Made by a program: the position numbers and the translations under genes. This document shows, piece after piece, positions 32,828 through 45,548 of a stretch of 64,000 nucleotides of DNA (positions are counted from its first letter, which is position 1; each line of letters starts with the position of its first letter). The notes beneath the pieces were generated by a model. That model did not search any database and was not told the origin of the DNA. It worked only from the letters and a program-made list of their open reading frames with translations. This stretch comes from Oscheius sp. JU75 (lineage: Eukaryota > Nematoda > Chromadorea > Rhabditida > Rhabditidae), in the NCBI GenBank assembly GCA_037178855.1, contig JASJZC010000007.1, forward strand, positions 4,588,001 through 4,652,000. The letters run 5' to 3'.

Positions 32828-35356
32828 CTAGTAAAAGCTGTTGTAAGGTGTACAAAGGTCAACACTGGCATGTGATATATTTTGTCCCCAACCACAACAA
32901 TTCGTACTTGAAACGTCATCGGCTGGATGGCTCTGAAAACTCTTTTTCAATGTGAGAATAATATGTTTGAAGCTTGTGAGGTGAAGTTGCGTACCAAATT
33001 TTTGAAAACTGCGACGTAGCACGGTAAACTGAATTCCGTCGTCGTCAGTTCCATGATAGCCGAATAAGTTGCAGCTCCTCCACCGAAAATACCGAAAAGA
33101 ATGATTGAAATGCAAACAGTCAATGTCATTTTGTCGTTATGTTCAAAAATGCTGAAAGATAATACATAAAATATATAAAAAGAACTTTCACGTACTCTTT
33201 GAAACGGGCAGATCCGGGCTCCTTGGCTCCTTCCAGGGCGTCCTTGTTTTTTGCAGCATTGAGATAAAGGTAGAAGAGACAAGGCAGAACCACAGATGTC
33301 AAAGTGATGGTAGATCCACCGACAAGATCGAGCAAAGGACCGAAATTGGGGACACTTTCAGCTACGAAAGCAATAGCAGCCATGATACCGGTGCGGATGA
33401 TCACACGTTGCCAGCCGAAGTCTGCAATAGTGAGCTGCTAGACTGAAAATTTGCTACTCACGCTGAGGGCATTTGAACAAATCTTCGATTTCCTGATTGA
33501 GAGGATTGCAGACGATGGTGAGAGTCAGGATGCAGTGAACTGTGATAAGCATGTTGATGGCTTGTTGGATGCCTGTTGTCTGAATCGACGGAATGATGGA
33601 ATCCTGGATGGAGTCTCCATAAACGAGATAACCCATGATGCAGACAGGTCCGTACATGAGAGCCATAACTGAAACAATGGTCATTTCGACTGTTTCATGG
33701 CATAATCACTAGAGAAGGCAAGAATAACACTCTTCGTGAAGTCTCTTGGGTTCTTCATGTCATGTTGAATAGTAGGGAAAGCCGAGTGTCCTGCAAATGA
33801 ATTTTTAACTTTCTTATTATTTTTGAAGGTGGTCACAGAAGCGGTTATGACGCCAAAAAATCTTATCAGATAAGAATGTCTATCAAGCCAAAGAACGCGG
33901 TCAGTACCACAAGGTCTTTGTGAAAAAACAGCTCACCTCCATAGGCGAACAGCAATGTTCCAAGGGCAAGGAAGAAGTTGGTAACTTTGTAAGGAGGCAT
34001 ATGTCTGGAAGGCTTCAAGTAAACAAAAAATTTTAAAAACCACCTTTCAGGCTCGCATATACTCCAGTCAATAGCGGATCCAATGATAATGAGAATGACA
34101 GCACAGGAAGTGGTGATCATAGCAATTACTACTGCCCACCTGTAACATTGTTACGATACCTTGCATCAAATGACATTTGAAGATTATCTTTGATAATAGG
34201 ATTATTTTGTGAAAACTGTCATCGTTAATCTGACGCAAAAAGTGCTGGTCTCAAAATGCTAAAAAAAAAAACTAACCAAAAATCAGCAGGGGATTTCAAA
34301 AAGATTACTGGTAGGAGGACGACGGCCAAAATGACCACGACGTAGCAGAAACTGAAGTTGGTGTGGAAGAATGCCTGAATTAGTTTGTTAGCACAAAATC
34401 TGTTTAAATTTACCTTGATGAAGTCGTGAATGTTCTTCGACGATAGCAGCAGGTACACAACGGCAATTCCAAACTGTGTGATGTCGATACATATCGAGAC
34501 CAATGTTCTAATACAAACTCGTGACAAGTTATCAAAGAATACTCACCGAACAAATGGTCCCATGGCTCGGTAGGCAATTTCGGGATACGGTTTTCGACAG
34601 TGAGTAGTTTGGTATTCAGGCCAGGTGTCCAGAAGAATGTTCCAGCTGCGTCCAAGGGCATAGGCGGTGTAGGTTACAACAAAAGTCATCAAAACAGAGA
34701 TTCCTAATCCAATGTAGAATTCTAAAATGGGGATTTCTTCAATTGCATGATAGAACATATGTTTTGCAGCATGTCCTAACGCTTTCATTTTTCAGGTAAA
34801 CCTTTCACACGCTATTTCACCCCCTGCTCGTAATATTTTCAATTGTCTAAGCTACTGTTAAAAACTACTTCTTCTTTGTCTGTTCTCGTTGTCAGTGGCG
34901 CAGATTACACGTGTTCTTCTTCGTTATCAAATGGACAGCCAACATTTTTGTTCCTCCGTCACAATGTCCAGATAACACAAAGAAAGTATTAGGCCGATTA
35001 AGTGAAAGCTTAGATGATTGTATACGTTACTCGTCTGTACCATTAACTGTTGTGAAAAAATATGAGAACGAATGACAAGAACTCACCGGACTGAATCATA
35101 GCGGTGGGTAGGGCTACCAGGCCTCCTCCGGCGAGATCTCCCACGACGAAGAGCCCCGTCACAAACCAATTGAGACCATGATCTTTGACATGACCTACAG
35201 CGGCAGCTGCAGCTGAGCCGGCTGAGGGAGCAAACGAGGCAATGGAGCCCGTCTTACTGTGCATTGGGGACCTACAAGTTGCTATTTTTCAAGGCTGTAC
35301 TCTAATTTCAATTGATAATCAAGTTGAAAAACTAACTCATCCCAATCGTAGCTCAT
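32828..35356 (-). CDS. Amino-acid transporter of the AAAP/SLC36 type
   Basis: The start at 35356 opens MSYDWDE and splices (GA|GTTAGT) to an exon with a Ser/Ala-rich cytosolic lead. The first membrane helix is [19 protein letters not shown], the family's hallmark GG-G/ALP motif. Later exons supply about ten more helices, for example [38 protein letters not shown] and [22 protein letters not shown], then [29 protein letters not shown] in the conserved C-terminal half. Stop at 32828 after a short Cys-containing tail ([10 protein letters not shown]). Members are proton-coupled or vesicular amino-acid carriers at the plasma membrane or lysosome; the substrate cannot be read from sequence. A weak last intron makes the final 35 residues less certain. 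Confidence 0.85.
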
Positions 35357-36616
35357 CTCGGCAGTGAGGAGAATGAAGTGAAGTGTCTTATCTGTTAAAC
35401 GAACAATGCAGAGCTACTTGGTTTGCGGGAGGAGTCTAATCGCTTGATAGAAGTCTTGCCTACAGGGTACAGTTTACGCAGGCAGCAGTAGACTTTTCTG
35501 CAAAACTTTGTGTTAGTTAATAGCATTACATACTTTAAGCAGTAAAAGCACGCTGGTTTGGTACTATAGCACTCTTATACTATACGTCTTCAAAATGGAT
35601 CCAAAAAATGTGGAAAACAGACACTGGCAAATGATAGCAGAGATCTTGGGAGTAAGCGAAAAAAAACTATCAACTATAAAAGAGACCATCTATAAAATGA
35701 CGCGATGTTACAACAAGATCAGAAAGTTGATTAAAGCAATAAAAGTCTCTATGTCCTTGATAATTGGGTTGTTCAGGTTGACACCATATTTTGAGCGTAA
35801 ACAAACAAAAAAAAGCACTCGTGATCACGGAACCATCATGTTTTGTGTACCTGTATTGAATCTCAGATGATCATCCAATATTTGCTCTACCAGTTCCGAA
35901 ACAACATATTAAACCGTTACCTTTGGATTTTTTTTATTTAGCTACTTAATCAGCCAAACAATTCGGATATTGGGCGTTTTTGAACCTTATCTGCACTGAA
36001 TGTAAGCCAACATGACATGACAGCAAAGTCAGCTTCTAACGGTTCCCTGTTCAAAAAGGACTGATGCATCAGGAAGTCAAAAGTTAGGGAGACTGATACA
36101 GTTATTGCAACAGATGGGTAACATCATTGAAGTGTATAGGCACAGGACCAGCAAGAATCGTTCATCTCCTATTTGATAGAGCAGTTTCTTTTTTACCAGC
36201 TTCCTAGAGTTTGCGAACTGAAGCAATTTATGAACTTCGGCAAACGGCGCAAAGCCTGTCGTAGAATGTCCATGAAGATAAAAAGAGCCTGTTCATTTTG
36301 TAAACACGATCTCTTCCGAGTAACAGATTTCTTTCGTTCTTTGAGCTACGCCGAGGTACAGTCGAAACAGACGATAAGAAGACAAAATGGTTCAGTGTGA
36401 GATTTATCGGAGACTTCCGTTGACTCCCAATTGTTTCGGTTGCTACTATTTCCGAAGAAAAAAAAACTATGGCGGAAATGCCTTATAAAACAGCCTCAGA
36501 AATACAACAAGTTGCAGTCATTTATAACGTTTCTCAACGTTTCAATTGGTGAATATCATTCGGATTGTAACCTTGAACCAGATAAGTAATAGGTTTTCAT
36601 TTGACCAGATGTGTAA
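35357..36616. other. Intergenic stretch between transporter and Cys-loop channel
   Basis: Two open frames, 35595-35870 (+, MDPKNVENRHWQMIAEILG...) and 36173-36400 (+, Cys/Lys-rich), have no recognisable similarity and no convincing splice partners. The left part should contain the transporter promoter. Confidence 0.4.
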
Positions 36617-38130
36617 TCACCGTATCACCACGAAGCACAAAAACATTATCAAGTTGATAGTTTGGAACAATATTAGAAAGAGTAAGTCAATTGTATCTAG
36701 TATTTTCACCCAGTACATTCGGTGATCGTCCTTTTTTTCAACCAAATCAATATATTTGACTAGCTCCTGAAACATATAAAGATAAAGCCACGTGACGAGC
36801 CCAGTTCACCAAAAGTGCTTCTTCCACACTAGAGATAGTTCGGTCGACGCAAGGAGGCATTTTCATGGCCTGGACACCGGTCATCCCTTTCTACAATGAT
36901 AACCGTTTCTTTGTCTGCTAAGGACTTCACCTTTGTTGCCGATAGTTTGTATCGCTTGACAAGATTAGCTGATAAGATTTGACGAGTTTGAACTCTTTGG
37001 TGTACGAATATTAGGATCACAGTGACCAAAACTGCCACAAAACAAAGAAGACATTCCGCCATAACAAACGATCCTGAAGTCTTATCATTAGCTACTAGAG
37101 TCACGCATGTTACCAAGTTTTGGAAGAGTTGTCGACTTTGGTATCTCATTTCCAACAATATTCAAAATGACAGAAAGAGAGAGTAGTGTAGTCAAGCCAA
37201 GAGTGACTCTTTCAGTTCGATTCCCTTCGTTGTCGAAAGGAGTGAAGAGCCCCAGAATTGACAGCAAAGAAACGATATATGTCGGAATCATCAAGACGTT
37301 CAAGTAGTAAGACGAATGTCGTTTGAGAGAGACTTTGTACTCAAGCTCCTGAAACTTTGATTTTCCTCTAGAAAATTCTTACACCTCAAAAATGGTTCCA
37401 TCGTAGTCCGTCTTGTTTATTCTTTTCAGCACCAAGTCCACAACATCCCACTCGCTATCACCTGTATATTGAGGTTTAGAATAGTTGAACAGCCAATCCG
37501 GCGACTCGACAGCTATTTCACTGGCTGGATAGACCCAAGAGGACAGCTTCATATAGCAGACCTGTGTGTCAAAGGGAAACACGTCCATCTAAATCTGTGA
37601 CTCTAAGTAAGGTTGTAAATCCAACCGAAAGAGTGCAACGTGTGTTGAATATAGCCGGATTAGAGCGGACCACAAACCCGTCGTTGCTTATAATAACGCG
37701 TCTTTGCTCATAATCAATGACATCTTTCTGTCCAACACTAAAAAATCGCAATGCTTTGAAATTTTTAGCTTGGTACCTATTGTAACACGTTACATCAGGA
37801 ACCCAGATGTTTGATTCTGGTATCATTAGATATTTTCGTCCACCGTATGCAGCAGGATCCCACGCTAAGCTCGGATCTTTCCATCTCTGAACACAAGGTT
37901 TTTATCGAAATGTTCTCTCACCATTTCAAAATCACCATTGAAAGAGAGTATCCCCTCCAATTGGTCCAAGTTGATCAAATTGAAAAAGCGTAGTGCTATC
38001 AATACATCTACTACTAGTTAGTGAGCTCGGAAATCAGTTACTCACCGTAGAGGTATACAGAATCTGGCTTGACGTTCTTGTTATAGTTTTGGAAGAGATC
38101 GCGGAAAATGTTATATTCCTCGCTTCCCAT
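36617..38130 (-). CDS. Cys-loop ligand-gated ion channel subunit, cation-type, lgc/acr/cup-4-like
   Basis: Exons encode an extracellular domain with FQNYNKNVKPDSVYLY and WKDPSLAWDP, then SNIWVPDVTCYN. The Cys-loop runs from CTLS through MDVFPFDTQVC with exactly 13 residues between the Cys, made by joining at 37591. M1 is YYLNVLMIPTYIVSLLSILG. M2 is TERVTLGLTTLLSLSVILNI with an intermediate Glu typical of cation channels. M3 is MAECLLCFVAVLVTVILIFV. The frame would end soon after M3 at 36829. However, two short introns (donors GACCG|GTGTCC and CTTTTG|GTGAAC) extend it to a proper M4 (WVKILDTIDLLFLILFQTIN) and a stop at 36617. The start is unresolved: ATG 38130 follows CCCTAG and lacks a signal peptide, so a 5' exon is missing. 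The ligand is unknown. Confidence 0.82.
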
Positions 38131-38330
38131 CTAGGGCGTCTAGGAAGAAGATGGAAAAGGATGAAGTGGGTGTAAGGACCTAAAAAGAAGGGCCTGGTTT
38201 CCATGTGACCGATGAGCTATGCAGACCATAAACGACACAAAAGAGAGGTGTAAATTTATTCATATGTTACATAGAAGCCACCACAGAGAATGTGAGCATG
38301 AGATCTTTTGTATTAAACTATATCCGGTTA

Positions 38331-40315
38331 TTAGAGAGCCAGTTTAAGCAGAGCCATCATGCCGGCAGCAATCAAACCTAAAAAAAAACGTGGTGAAAAT
38401 GTTTTTGATAGGCTCACCTGACGCCGGAAGAGTGATAACCCAACTTGCAGCAACGTTCCTGAAAATTTTCCAGTCGACTCCTTTGCTGCTGCTGATGAGA
38501 CCGACAAAGACGATGGAGCCGACCATACAATGCGTGGTCGAGATGGGAAGACCCAGCTTGCTAGCAACCAGACCTGTCACAGCTGCCCCAAACTCTATAG
38601 TGAATCCTCTAAACCTCTTCCATTTCGATAGACAACCACTGTAAGTACCTGGCCGTATTGACTTCAGTCATCTCCGTTCCGACTGTTCTGATTACTCGAT
38701 GTCCTATGCAGCAAAGACCAACGCAAATTCCCAAAACACCGTAGAGAAGAACCCAAATAGGGGTATTGTCGTTCTGATAAACGTCATGGTGTTCGTAGAG
38801 AGACCACATCGCAGACAATGGTGCTATCGCGTTACTTAACTACTGTGTTTTGATTCTTTCAAAGATAGACATACCTGACGTCATTCGCACCGTGACTAAA
38901 ACCGGCAAAGCAAGCTGTAAAAACTTGGAGAACTTTAAACAACTCCAACACGTCTGTGGGGATGACTCGATCATGAATGGGGAGAAACCAGCGGAAGAAA
39001 TCGAGAAAACCTAAAAAAAAAAGTTATTACAACAGTTTCCCATCATACCAGAACTACAAGACTTTCGACAATCCGGCTGCGTGTAATCCGGAAGAGAAGT
39101 TTCTGTAGCTGCACTTAGTTTGCGATTGTTGCTCAGCTCAGAGTTATAGAAAGTGACATCGTTGCTGCTCTGCTCAACGTTGATCTATAAAGAAACTCTT
39201 CTTTTGAAACCAAGTTAATGAATTACCGCTACTTGTTTCTCTTTCGCTATGGCCTCCGGGACAGATTCAACACTGACAGCATTGTCGTAGTACCGTACTT
39301 CATTGGTCCCAATAACGCTGTTTCCAACAAACTTTTTTCTCAGATATGGAACCATGAAAAACTGGACGAGAAGAGCAGTGAAACATCCAACACCAATGGC
39401 TACTACGATAGAAAGCCAGAGAGGAAGAGAGCTCAAGTGCAGAACTGAAATAGATCTATTGAACTTTCAATGGTACACCTAATTCGAGATCCTTGGTAGA
39501 CCACCATGAAGGTGTTGAAAGCCAGGCAAGCGAAGTAGAAAAATGGAAGCACAATAAGTCCACACTTGATTGCATTGCTCTGAAATCGCAATATTATCTA
39601 CCGTGTGACTACTTACTCTTCTAAGAACCGTATGATCTGTGATGACGTAGAGAGCAGAGGACATCAGGCCACTGAAAATCGGGGACACAAACCAGGAAGC
39701 AGCTGTAATAAATATAAATTGTTTTAGCAACAAAACGCTCTTACCAATTTTAATGAGAACAACCCATTGAACTCCTTGCAGCCCTTTGCAAACTATAGTG
39801 AAGCCCAGTGTGGCTCCCACGATAGAATGAGTTGTAGACACCGGCAGCTTAAACAAAGTAGCAACAAGCAGCCATGTGGCACAGCCTCCCAATATCGCTA
39901 TTTGTCCGAGAAACAGTTCATCGACATTGTTGCCGTAGATCCCGACATCTACGACTCCTTTACGCATCGTATCGATGACATTGTAACCTGTACTCAGTGT
40001 TTTGTTTGTAAGATCAGGATATTCTACCGACTAGTACAGCACCAAGTGTCTCGAAGATGCATGCAAGAATGTAGGCCTTTACCAGTGTGAGGACTTTGCT
40101 TCCGACAGAAGTACCGAACGCGTTCGCGACATCATTGCCTCCCATTCCCATCGCCAAGATAAACGCTATTATAAATCCGACAATTAAAGCCCATAGAAAG
40201 TGATTCTGAAGAAAATATTGTGGTAAGATGTCCTGTTCACCTGGAATTCCTTCGTGTTGAAGACAGTTGTAGTTGTTTGAACAACAGTGTTCAACAGAAG
40301 TGTTGAGACAATCAT
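38331..40315 (-). CDS. pitr: PiT-family (SLC20) sodium-phosphate symporter, copy A
   Basis: The start at 40315 ([13 protein letters not shown]) splices to the conserved opening [20 protein letters not shown]. The PiT signature follows as [20 protein letters not shown], with Gly replacing the usual Ala of GANDV. The internal repeat shows [14 protein letters not shown] in the first half. In the second half the exons give GFSHGANDV and [18 protein letters not shown], ending [14 protein letters not shown] at 38331. The central loop is hydrophilic and acidic. These proteins import inorganic phosphate with sodium across the plasma membrane. The neighbouring gene 1.2 kb upstream on the same strand is a second copy with matching exon layout. 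Confidence 0.93.
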
Positions 40316-41491
40316 CAAATCCTGTAAAGTTCTGTTTTGTTAACAAACGATTAGAGGATCGGGAAAAGCGTATAACTAATTAAGTAATCAACAACCATTG
40401 TTGTGAATTGGTTTGTACTCAAAGCTGGTTCTTGACCTCACTTGTACTTTAATTGACATCCTAACTCAAAAATTAAAGGAGATCAAACACTCACTGATAA
40501 GCTAACGCCACTGTACGATTTGAAAAGAAAGTTAGCGGAATTTCAAAAAATAATCCCATTAAAGCTTATCCCATCGCTACTTATATACCAGCAGATAAGA
40601 AGAGCAAAAGACGGTTCAAACATTTTGTGTGTGTTCGAGCCTCTTTTTCGCGGACAAACGCCGCTAGCTACAGGAAATCTGGCATATATTGCAGGGCTCT
40701 TCTCGGAAATCGTAAAGTTAGCTATTTATGTCTGCTTTCTTGCCAGTATGGACCTATGAAGTTTGAACCAAACCTCTTTGGTCTATGCTTAAAACAAATG
40801 AGCGAAAAATACACGTGTCGTTAGCGCGACTAAGTAAAAACTTTTCAAATATATGATCCTTTTAATTTAGTACCATATCAGTTTATGCATGATAAAACTT
40901 GTTACTACGCGTTAAGTCATTTTGTCTCTGACAGATCCCTTTTACGTGAACGGAAGCGCATGAGCATTAGGTTCACGCACCGGAAGGCACAAAGCACATC
41001 CAAACACCCGAGGTTGGTGGCCTATAATCGGTTCCAGTCTGACAGAGAGACTATTTTAAGCCAACTGACGTCCTATTTTTGACGTTTGTACTCATTGAAT
41101 GCTATCACTTTCAAGATGTCGGGAAATTTGGAGAGAAAAATTAGGAAAAGTTACGGTGCTAACCAAGATAGCAACGAGTGATCTTCACACTAATGCTGAT
41201 GACTCGTTTTTCGAGAACAATCATTTTTCGACGAGGACAATACAAATAATTGAAAGGCTTGTATCAGTTCCCGAACAAAGATCGAGTTTTATTGATGCAT
41301 TCATTCCTACACTGTTGTCCACCCTCCAAAACCCAGTATTTTGAATTGTTTCCTGGCCCAGGAAAACCAAATATTGCTGACGGGAAGTGACATCATCCAT
41401 TCATAAATGACCGATATCGACAAAAGAAGACTATGCGTACATATTTATACGGAAGATCAGTTCGATTTGAAAGCTGGAGTACACGTGAAGA
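40316..41491. other. Spacer between the two PiT genes
   Basis: Upstream region of copy A and 3' flank of copy B. Short frames (40520-40759, 40885-41082 and 41099-41344, all plus) have no similarity to PiT or other families. No remnant third copy was recognised. Confidence 0.45.
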
Positions 41492-43376
41492 TTACAAAGC
41501 GATCCACTTCAAGAGCAGCATAATGGCAGCGGATATGAGACCGGACACAGGAACTGTCACGACCCAGGAAACGACAATTCCTCCGAAGAGTTTCCATCGA
41601 ATACCCTCCCCAGACTTGACTGTCCCAACGGCGACCACAGATCCAACCTGAAAATTGTCCCGGTCATCATAGACCATGGGCAGTTACCAGACAATGAGTT
41701 GTACTAATAGGCAATCCGGCCTTACTCGCCAAAAGAGCCGTCATGGCGGCCCCAAACTCAATAGTGAACCCGCTGAAAAAGTGTTTCAATTAGAAGGTAA
41801 TCTAGTCACCTGGCCGGGTTCACGTGACTCATATTTGTTCCGACTGTCCGGATCACCCGATGGCCAAGAAGACACAGTCCTACACAAATGGCGAAGACTC
41901 CGTAAAGAAGCACGTAGATGGGTACTTCTCCCTTTTGCTCCGTGGACTTTTCCTTGTAAGTGGAGATCAAAGCAGCCAGAGGGGCGATGGCATTGCTAAA
42001 TTTCTGTGTTTTTGCAATGCTCGTCTATATACCTGACGTCATTAGCACCATGAGCAAAGCCAGCGAAACAGGCTGTGAAAACTTGGATGGTGGAAAAAAG
42101 CTGAAGTGTCTTCTCATCTTCTTGTCTGTTTTTGGCCGGAAGGAACCACGAGAAGAAAGTTCGCGGTCCTGAATATGTAAGCACGGAGTCTTTCGTCTTC
42201 ATACCATTGATTTCGCTGAAACGAAGCTGTGTTTCGATTTCCTTGGTTTCCGGAACTGTCTCAACTTTGACATCCATTTCCGCAGCCTCATGTTTATCCG
42301 ATCCTATAAGCAATATTAAAAGTACAGCTACAGTTTCCAACCTTCGATCTTTCTCTTGATTCTCGGCTTCACGAAGAACTGAACCACCAGACCGGCAACG
42401 ATTCCAATGACGATTGATATTAAGAGGGCTCCCCACCACGGAATTTCGTTGAGTCGAATCACTAAAATTTTTGTTTTGTTTACTTGTTTAAACAAACATC
42501 TGGATCCGTCCCAGGTGACCATCATGACGTTGAATGCCACACATACGAAATAGAAGAATGGCAGAGCACGGAGACCACAGACAAGAGGACGGTTCTGAAA
42601 TTACCTCATTTTGCGTATAAACAATAATGCATACACGTCGAAGGACAACAAAATCCACTATCATGTACAGACAAGCTGAGATCAATCCTGAGAGTACCGG
42701 AGAAATGAACCAAGAAGCCACTAAATTGTTATTTTTTTTTTGCGAGCTTGCGGAAGTTTACCTACCAATTTGACCGATCTTAATCCATCTAATTCCCTCA
42801 AACCCTCTCATGACTAGCGAAAAGCCAAGAGTCGCTCCGACCAGAGAATGGGTAGTGGACACAGGCATGTGGAGCACAGTAGCAAGGAGCAGCCAAGAAG
42901 CACAACCACCGAGAATGGCTACTTGGCCGAGAAGGAACTCTTTGGGATAGTCGTTGAACATATCCGTATCGACCACTCCTTTTCTCATGGTATCAGTCAC
43001 AGACCAACCTATGTTCAAAATATGTTTGTAAATAATGACCGTCTTTACCGACTAATACCGATCCCAAGGTTTCGAAGATAGAGGCAAGTATGTAGGCCTT
43101 GGTGATCGTTAGAGCACCGCTGCCTAAAAAAATCAACAGTATTATAACACAAGCTGAGACTCACCAACAGAAGTGCCGAAAGCGTTCGACACATCGTTAG
43201 CTCCCATTCCAGCTCCTAGAAGAAAGGCTAAGACGATGCCCAGGATAAGGGCCCATAGCACAGAGTGCTAAATATGCGTTTTGACTTAAAACGAGATAAC
43301 TAACCTGATCGAAGGTGCCGCTGGGTATCACCGAAGTGACCGCATCAATTGTTGTAGTTAAAATATCTGTTGACAT
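41492..43376 (-). CDS. pitr: PiT-family (SLC20) sodium-phosphate symporter, copy B
   Basis: The start at 43376 ([18 protein letters not shown]) directly follows TTTTGCAG, a likely trans-splice site. The signature is [20 protein letters not shown], then [30 protein letters not shown] and [20 protein letters not shown]. The hydrophilic central loop has [20 protein letters not shown] and is longer than in copy A. The second-half motif GFAHGANDV is present, and the protein ends [17 protein letters not shown] at 41492. Same function as copy A. The classical GANDV is intact here, so this copy looks the less diverged of the pair. Confidence 0.93.
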
Positions 43377-45148
43377 CTGCAAAATGTGCTCTAATAAGAA
43401 AGTTCTAAAAGAGTAAAAACGGAAAACAGGTTTCCGGTATATTTTGTTACTGGAACAGACAGTCGCGAACTGAGTCAACCGTCCCACACGCTTTTAATAT
43501 GTTGATCCGAGACCGACAATGATAGCATGTTTTTCTTCAAAGAAAAATACACCAAAGAACTGTAACCCTTTTGAATCAACAAGATTCATTTGGAAATTGA
43601 TGGAAAATAGAGGAAGAAGAGATGGCCAGACAGGGCAATGATTAATAGGTCTGTGACTATGTGGATATTGGGCGGAGCGTTTTAATACACAGTTTACAAA
43701 AAAAGTGATGAGTCACGAACGACCTCGTGAAAGCCACCACCTATTTTCTATCAAAACGCCGATGCAAATCTCGTCTGCGGACAAAACAAGTACGAGTGTC
43801 AGGGACACAGTTCCTGTTTTCAACAAAAGATGATGAGAGAGTATCTTTAAACTGCTTGGTCGAAACGTATGTTTTAAAGAGGCGAGGGTCAGTCTGTTGA
43901 ACAATGTGCTTGAAATCGCGTCACCGCGTAGTGACCACCATACGAGCGGACCAAAACAAACGTAGCCAGAGAGTTCATACAAGAAGAGTAGCACAGGCAG
44001 GAAACAACAGAGAGTACATGCGAGTAGGTTGTCCTGAAGATCACTCTGCGACACGATTTATGTACCAGATTAAGTGATCGGGTTGGCCGGGTTGAACAGA
44101 CACTATTTGTATTATGTACGAGACATGAGCGCTGCTCTGCCCGTAATTACGCTACGTAATATTTGACATTGGAAGAATCGTCCCGATTACAAGACGATTG
44201 GTCCCGGGTTGTACCTAGAGCGTAACAATCTGTTTATTTAGATCATTTCATCTGTTTGCTGCTACAGAAGTAAAGTTATAATTCCCTGTAAATGATTACT
44301 CACCAGACTACTGAGATGCTACAAAAGATCAGGACTACATTAGGATGAACCATGAGTTGTACTGAGCATGGAAATGGCAGATCCATTTTGAGGGTCTCAC
44401 ACTTTTTGAGACATTCTTTCTCGGCCACCGTGATAATACGACTCCAGCTACTAACTTCAACTGTCAAGCATATGCACGCTCTTGCCAATCGGTTGCATAC
44501 ACGATAAAGGTGCAGCATAGCTTTCAACAAACTCCTTTGTTCTCACCCCCTCCGTATACGCATGTTTCCTTGTCTAGGCAATCTTCAAAACAGAAACTGC
44601 TGTTCGCTAAGGTATACAAACTGTTACTTTTTCTTTAGACCATATAATGTTTCCGTTGAGCTCTGTTGCATGGAGGGTACAGTTATTAGGAATTCAATTT
44701 CCGCAGATTTTTGTTTAATCTGGAGATTTCTTGAAAGTAATTACGGTGAATATGGTACCGGAATATTTCTTTCCAGCTGGGAAACCACCTTTTTGTACTT
44801 AAACTCCATTTGACTTCTTTTCTTTGGCTTACTGTAACACTCTTCATATCTATTCAACTTTGCCAAGACGTTTGTTCGTTTGCTATAAACCCAAAATAGG
44901 TTCAAATTCTTTTTTTATGGACAAGAGCTGTTGTCTATGTTGTCACCCTAAAATGGAAGCATTCGTAAGACAATATCCACTTCCTTCGGATTTCGGAGAA
45001 ATCCGCCCTCGCAGTGAGAAACGTTTTGTTATTCCTCCCGAACAAATTTAACATCTTTCTAGAATCTAATTTGTGCTATCAAATGAATCCTTCGGTCTCA
45101 TATATGGGCTTCTCCTTCTCGTTAGTCATCAACTTTTGATTTTCAGTT
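43377..45148. other. Intergenic stretch between PiT copy B and the secreted peptide gene
   Basis: Divergent promoter region for the leftward PiT gene and the rightward peptide gene. Frames at 43713-44054 (-), 44300-44530 (-) and 44562-44813 (+) have Cys-rich stretches but no recognisable domain, splice support or signal peptide. Confidence 0.4.
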
Positions 45149-45401
45149 ATGCATCTTCTCACACTGCTGGTACTCTTAGCCCTTACCATTGCCACTTCTT
45201 CAAGAGTTCTTTATTCCGTAAGTTGAATCGGATAAATTTTTGTATTCCACATTACAGGACTCGTTTATATCACAAATGAATTCCTTGCCGAAAACATACG
45301 GCGGCTGCTCACCATTCGGATGTGGAGGTTTTGCTGACAGAAGACAGTCTGACGGCAGTGATGACTGCTGGCTTACCTGGACTTGCAATGTTCTGTTCTA
45401 A
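45149..45401 (+). CDS. Small secreted four-cysteine peptide, function unknown
   Basis: Two exons (45149-45219 and about 45259-45401) encode 69-72 residues. The first is a clear signal peptide (MHLLTLLVLLALTIATSS). The mature part is about 50 residues, beginning after SRVLYS, with GGCSPFGCGG and DDCWLTWTCNVLF, so four Cys in a C-x4-C...C-x5-C pattern and an aromatic C-terminus. The ATG lies 2 nt after TTTTCAG, so the mRNA is very probably trans-spliced there with almost no own 5' UTR. AATAAA overlaps the stop (45400-45405), giving a very compact transcript. It could be a neuropeptide-like, antimicrobial or cuticular peptide. No dibasic cleavage sites flank a repeat, and I do not recognise a family. 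Confidence 0.75.
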
Positions 45402-45548
45402 TAAACTTATGTTCTGGTAATTTCAATGTCTCCTCCTCAATGAAACAATATTCCGACCCATATCTCACAAGAAGAAAACGGGTTTTCAGCGACACAATGA
45501 CCGGCCCTGTACGCGTCTCCCACTAGCCTCGTAGTTCTTTTCATAGCT

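Noticed and set aside
35595-35870. 91-codon frame beginning MDPKNVENRHW
   Set aside because: Lys-rich low-complexity content and no domain; the internal GTAAGC donor has no acceptor at a realistic distance. Kept only as a note in the intergenic entry.
40520-41344. Remnant of a third PiT copy between the two transporters
   Set aside because: Translations in all frames lack the GANDV and STTH motifs or PiT-like helices.
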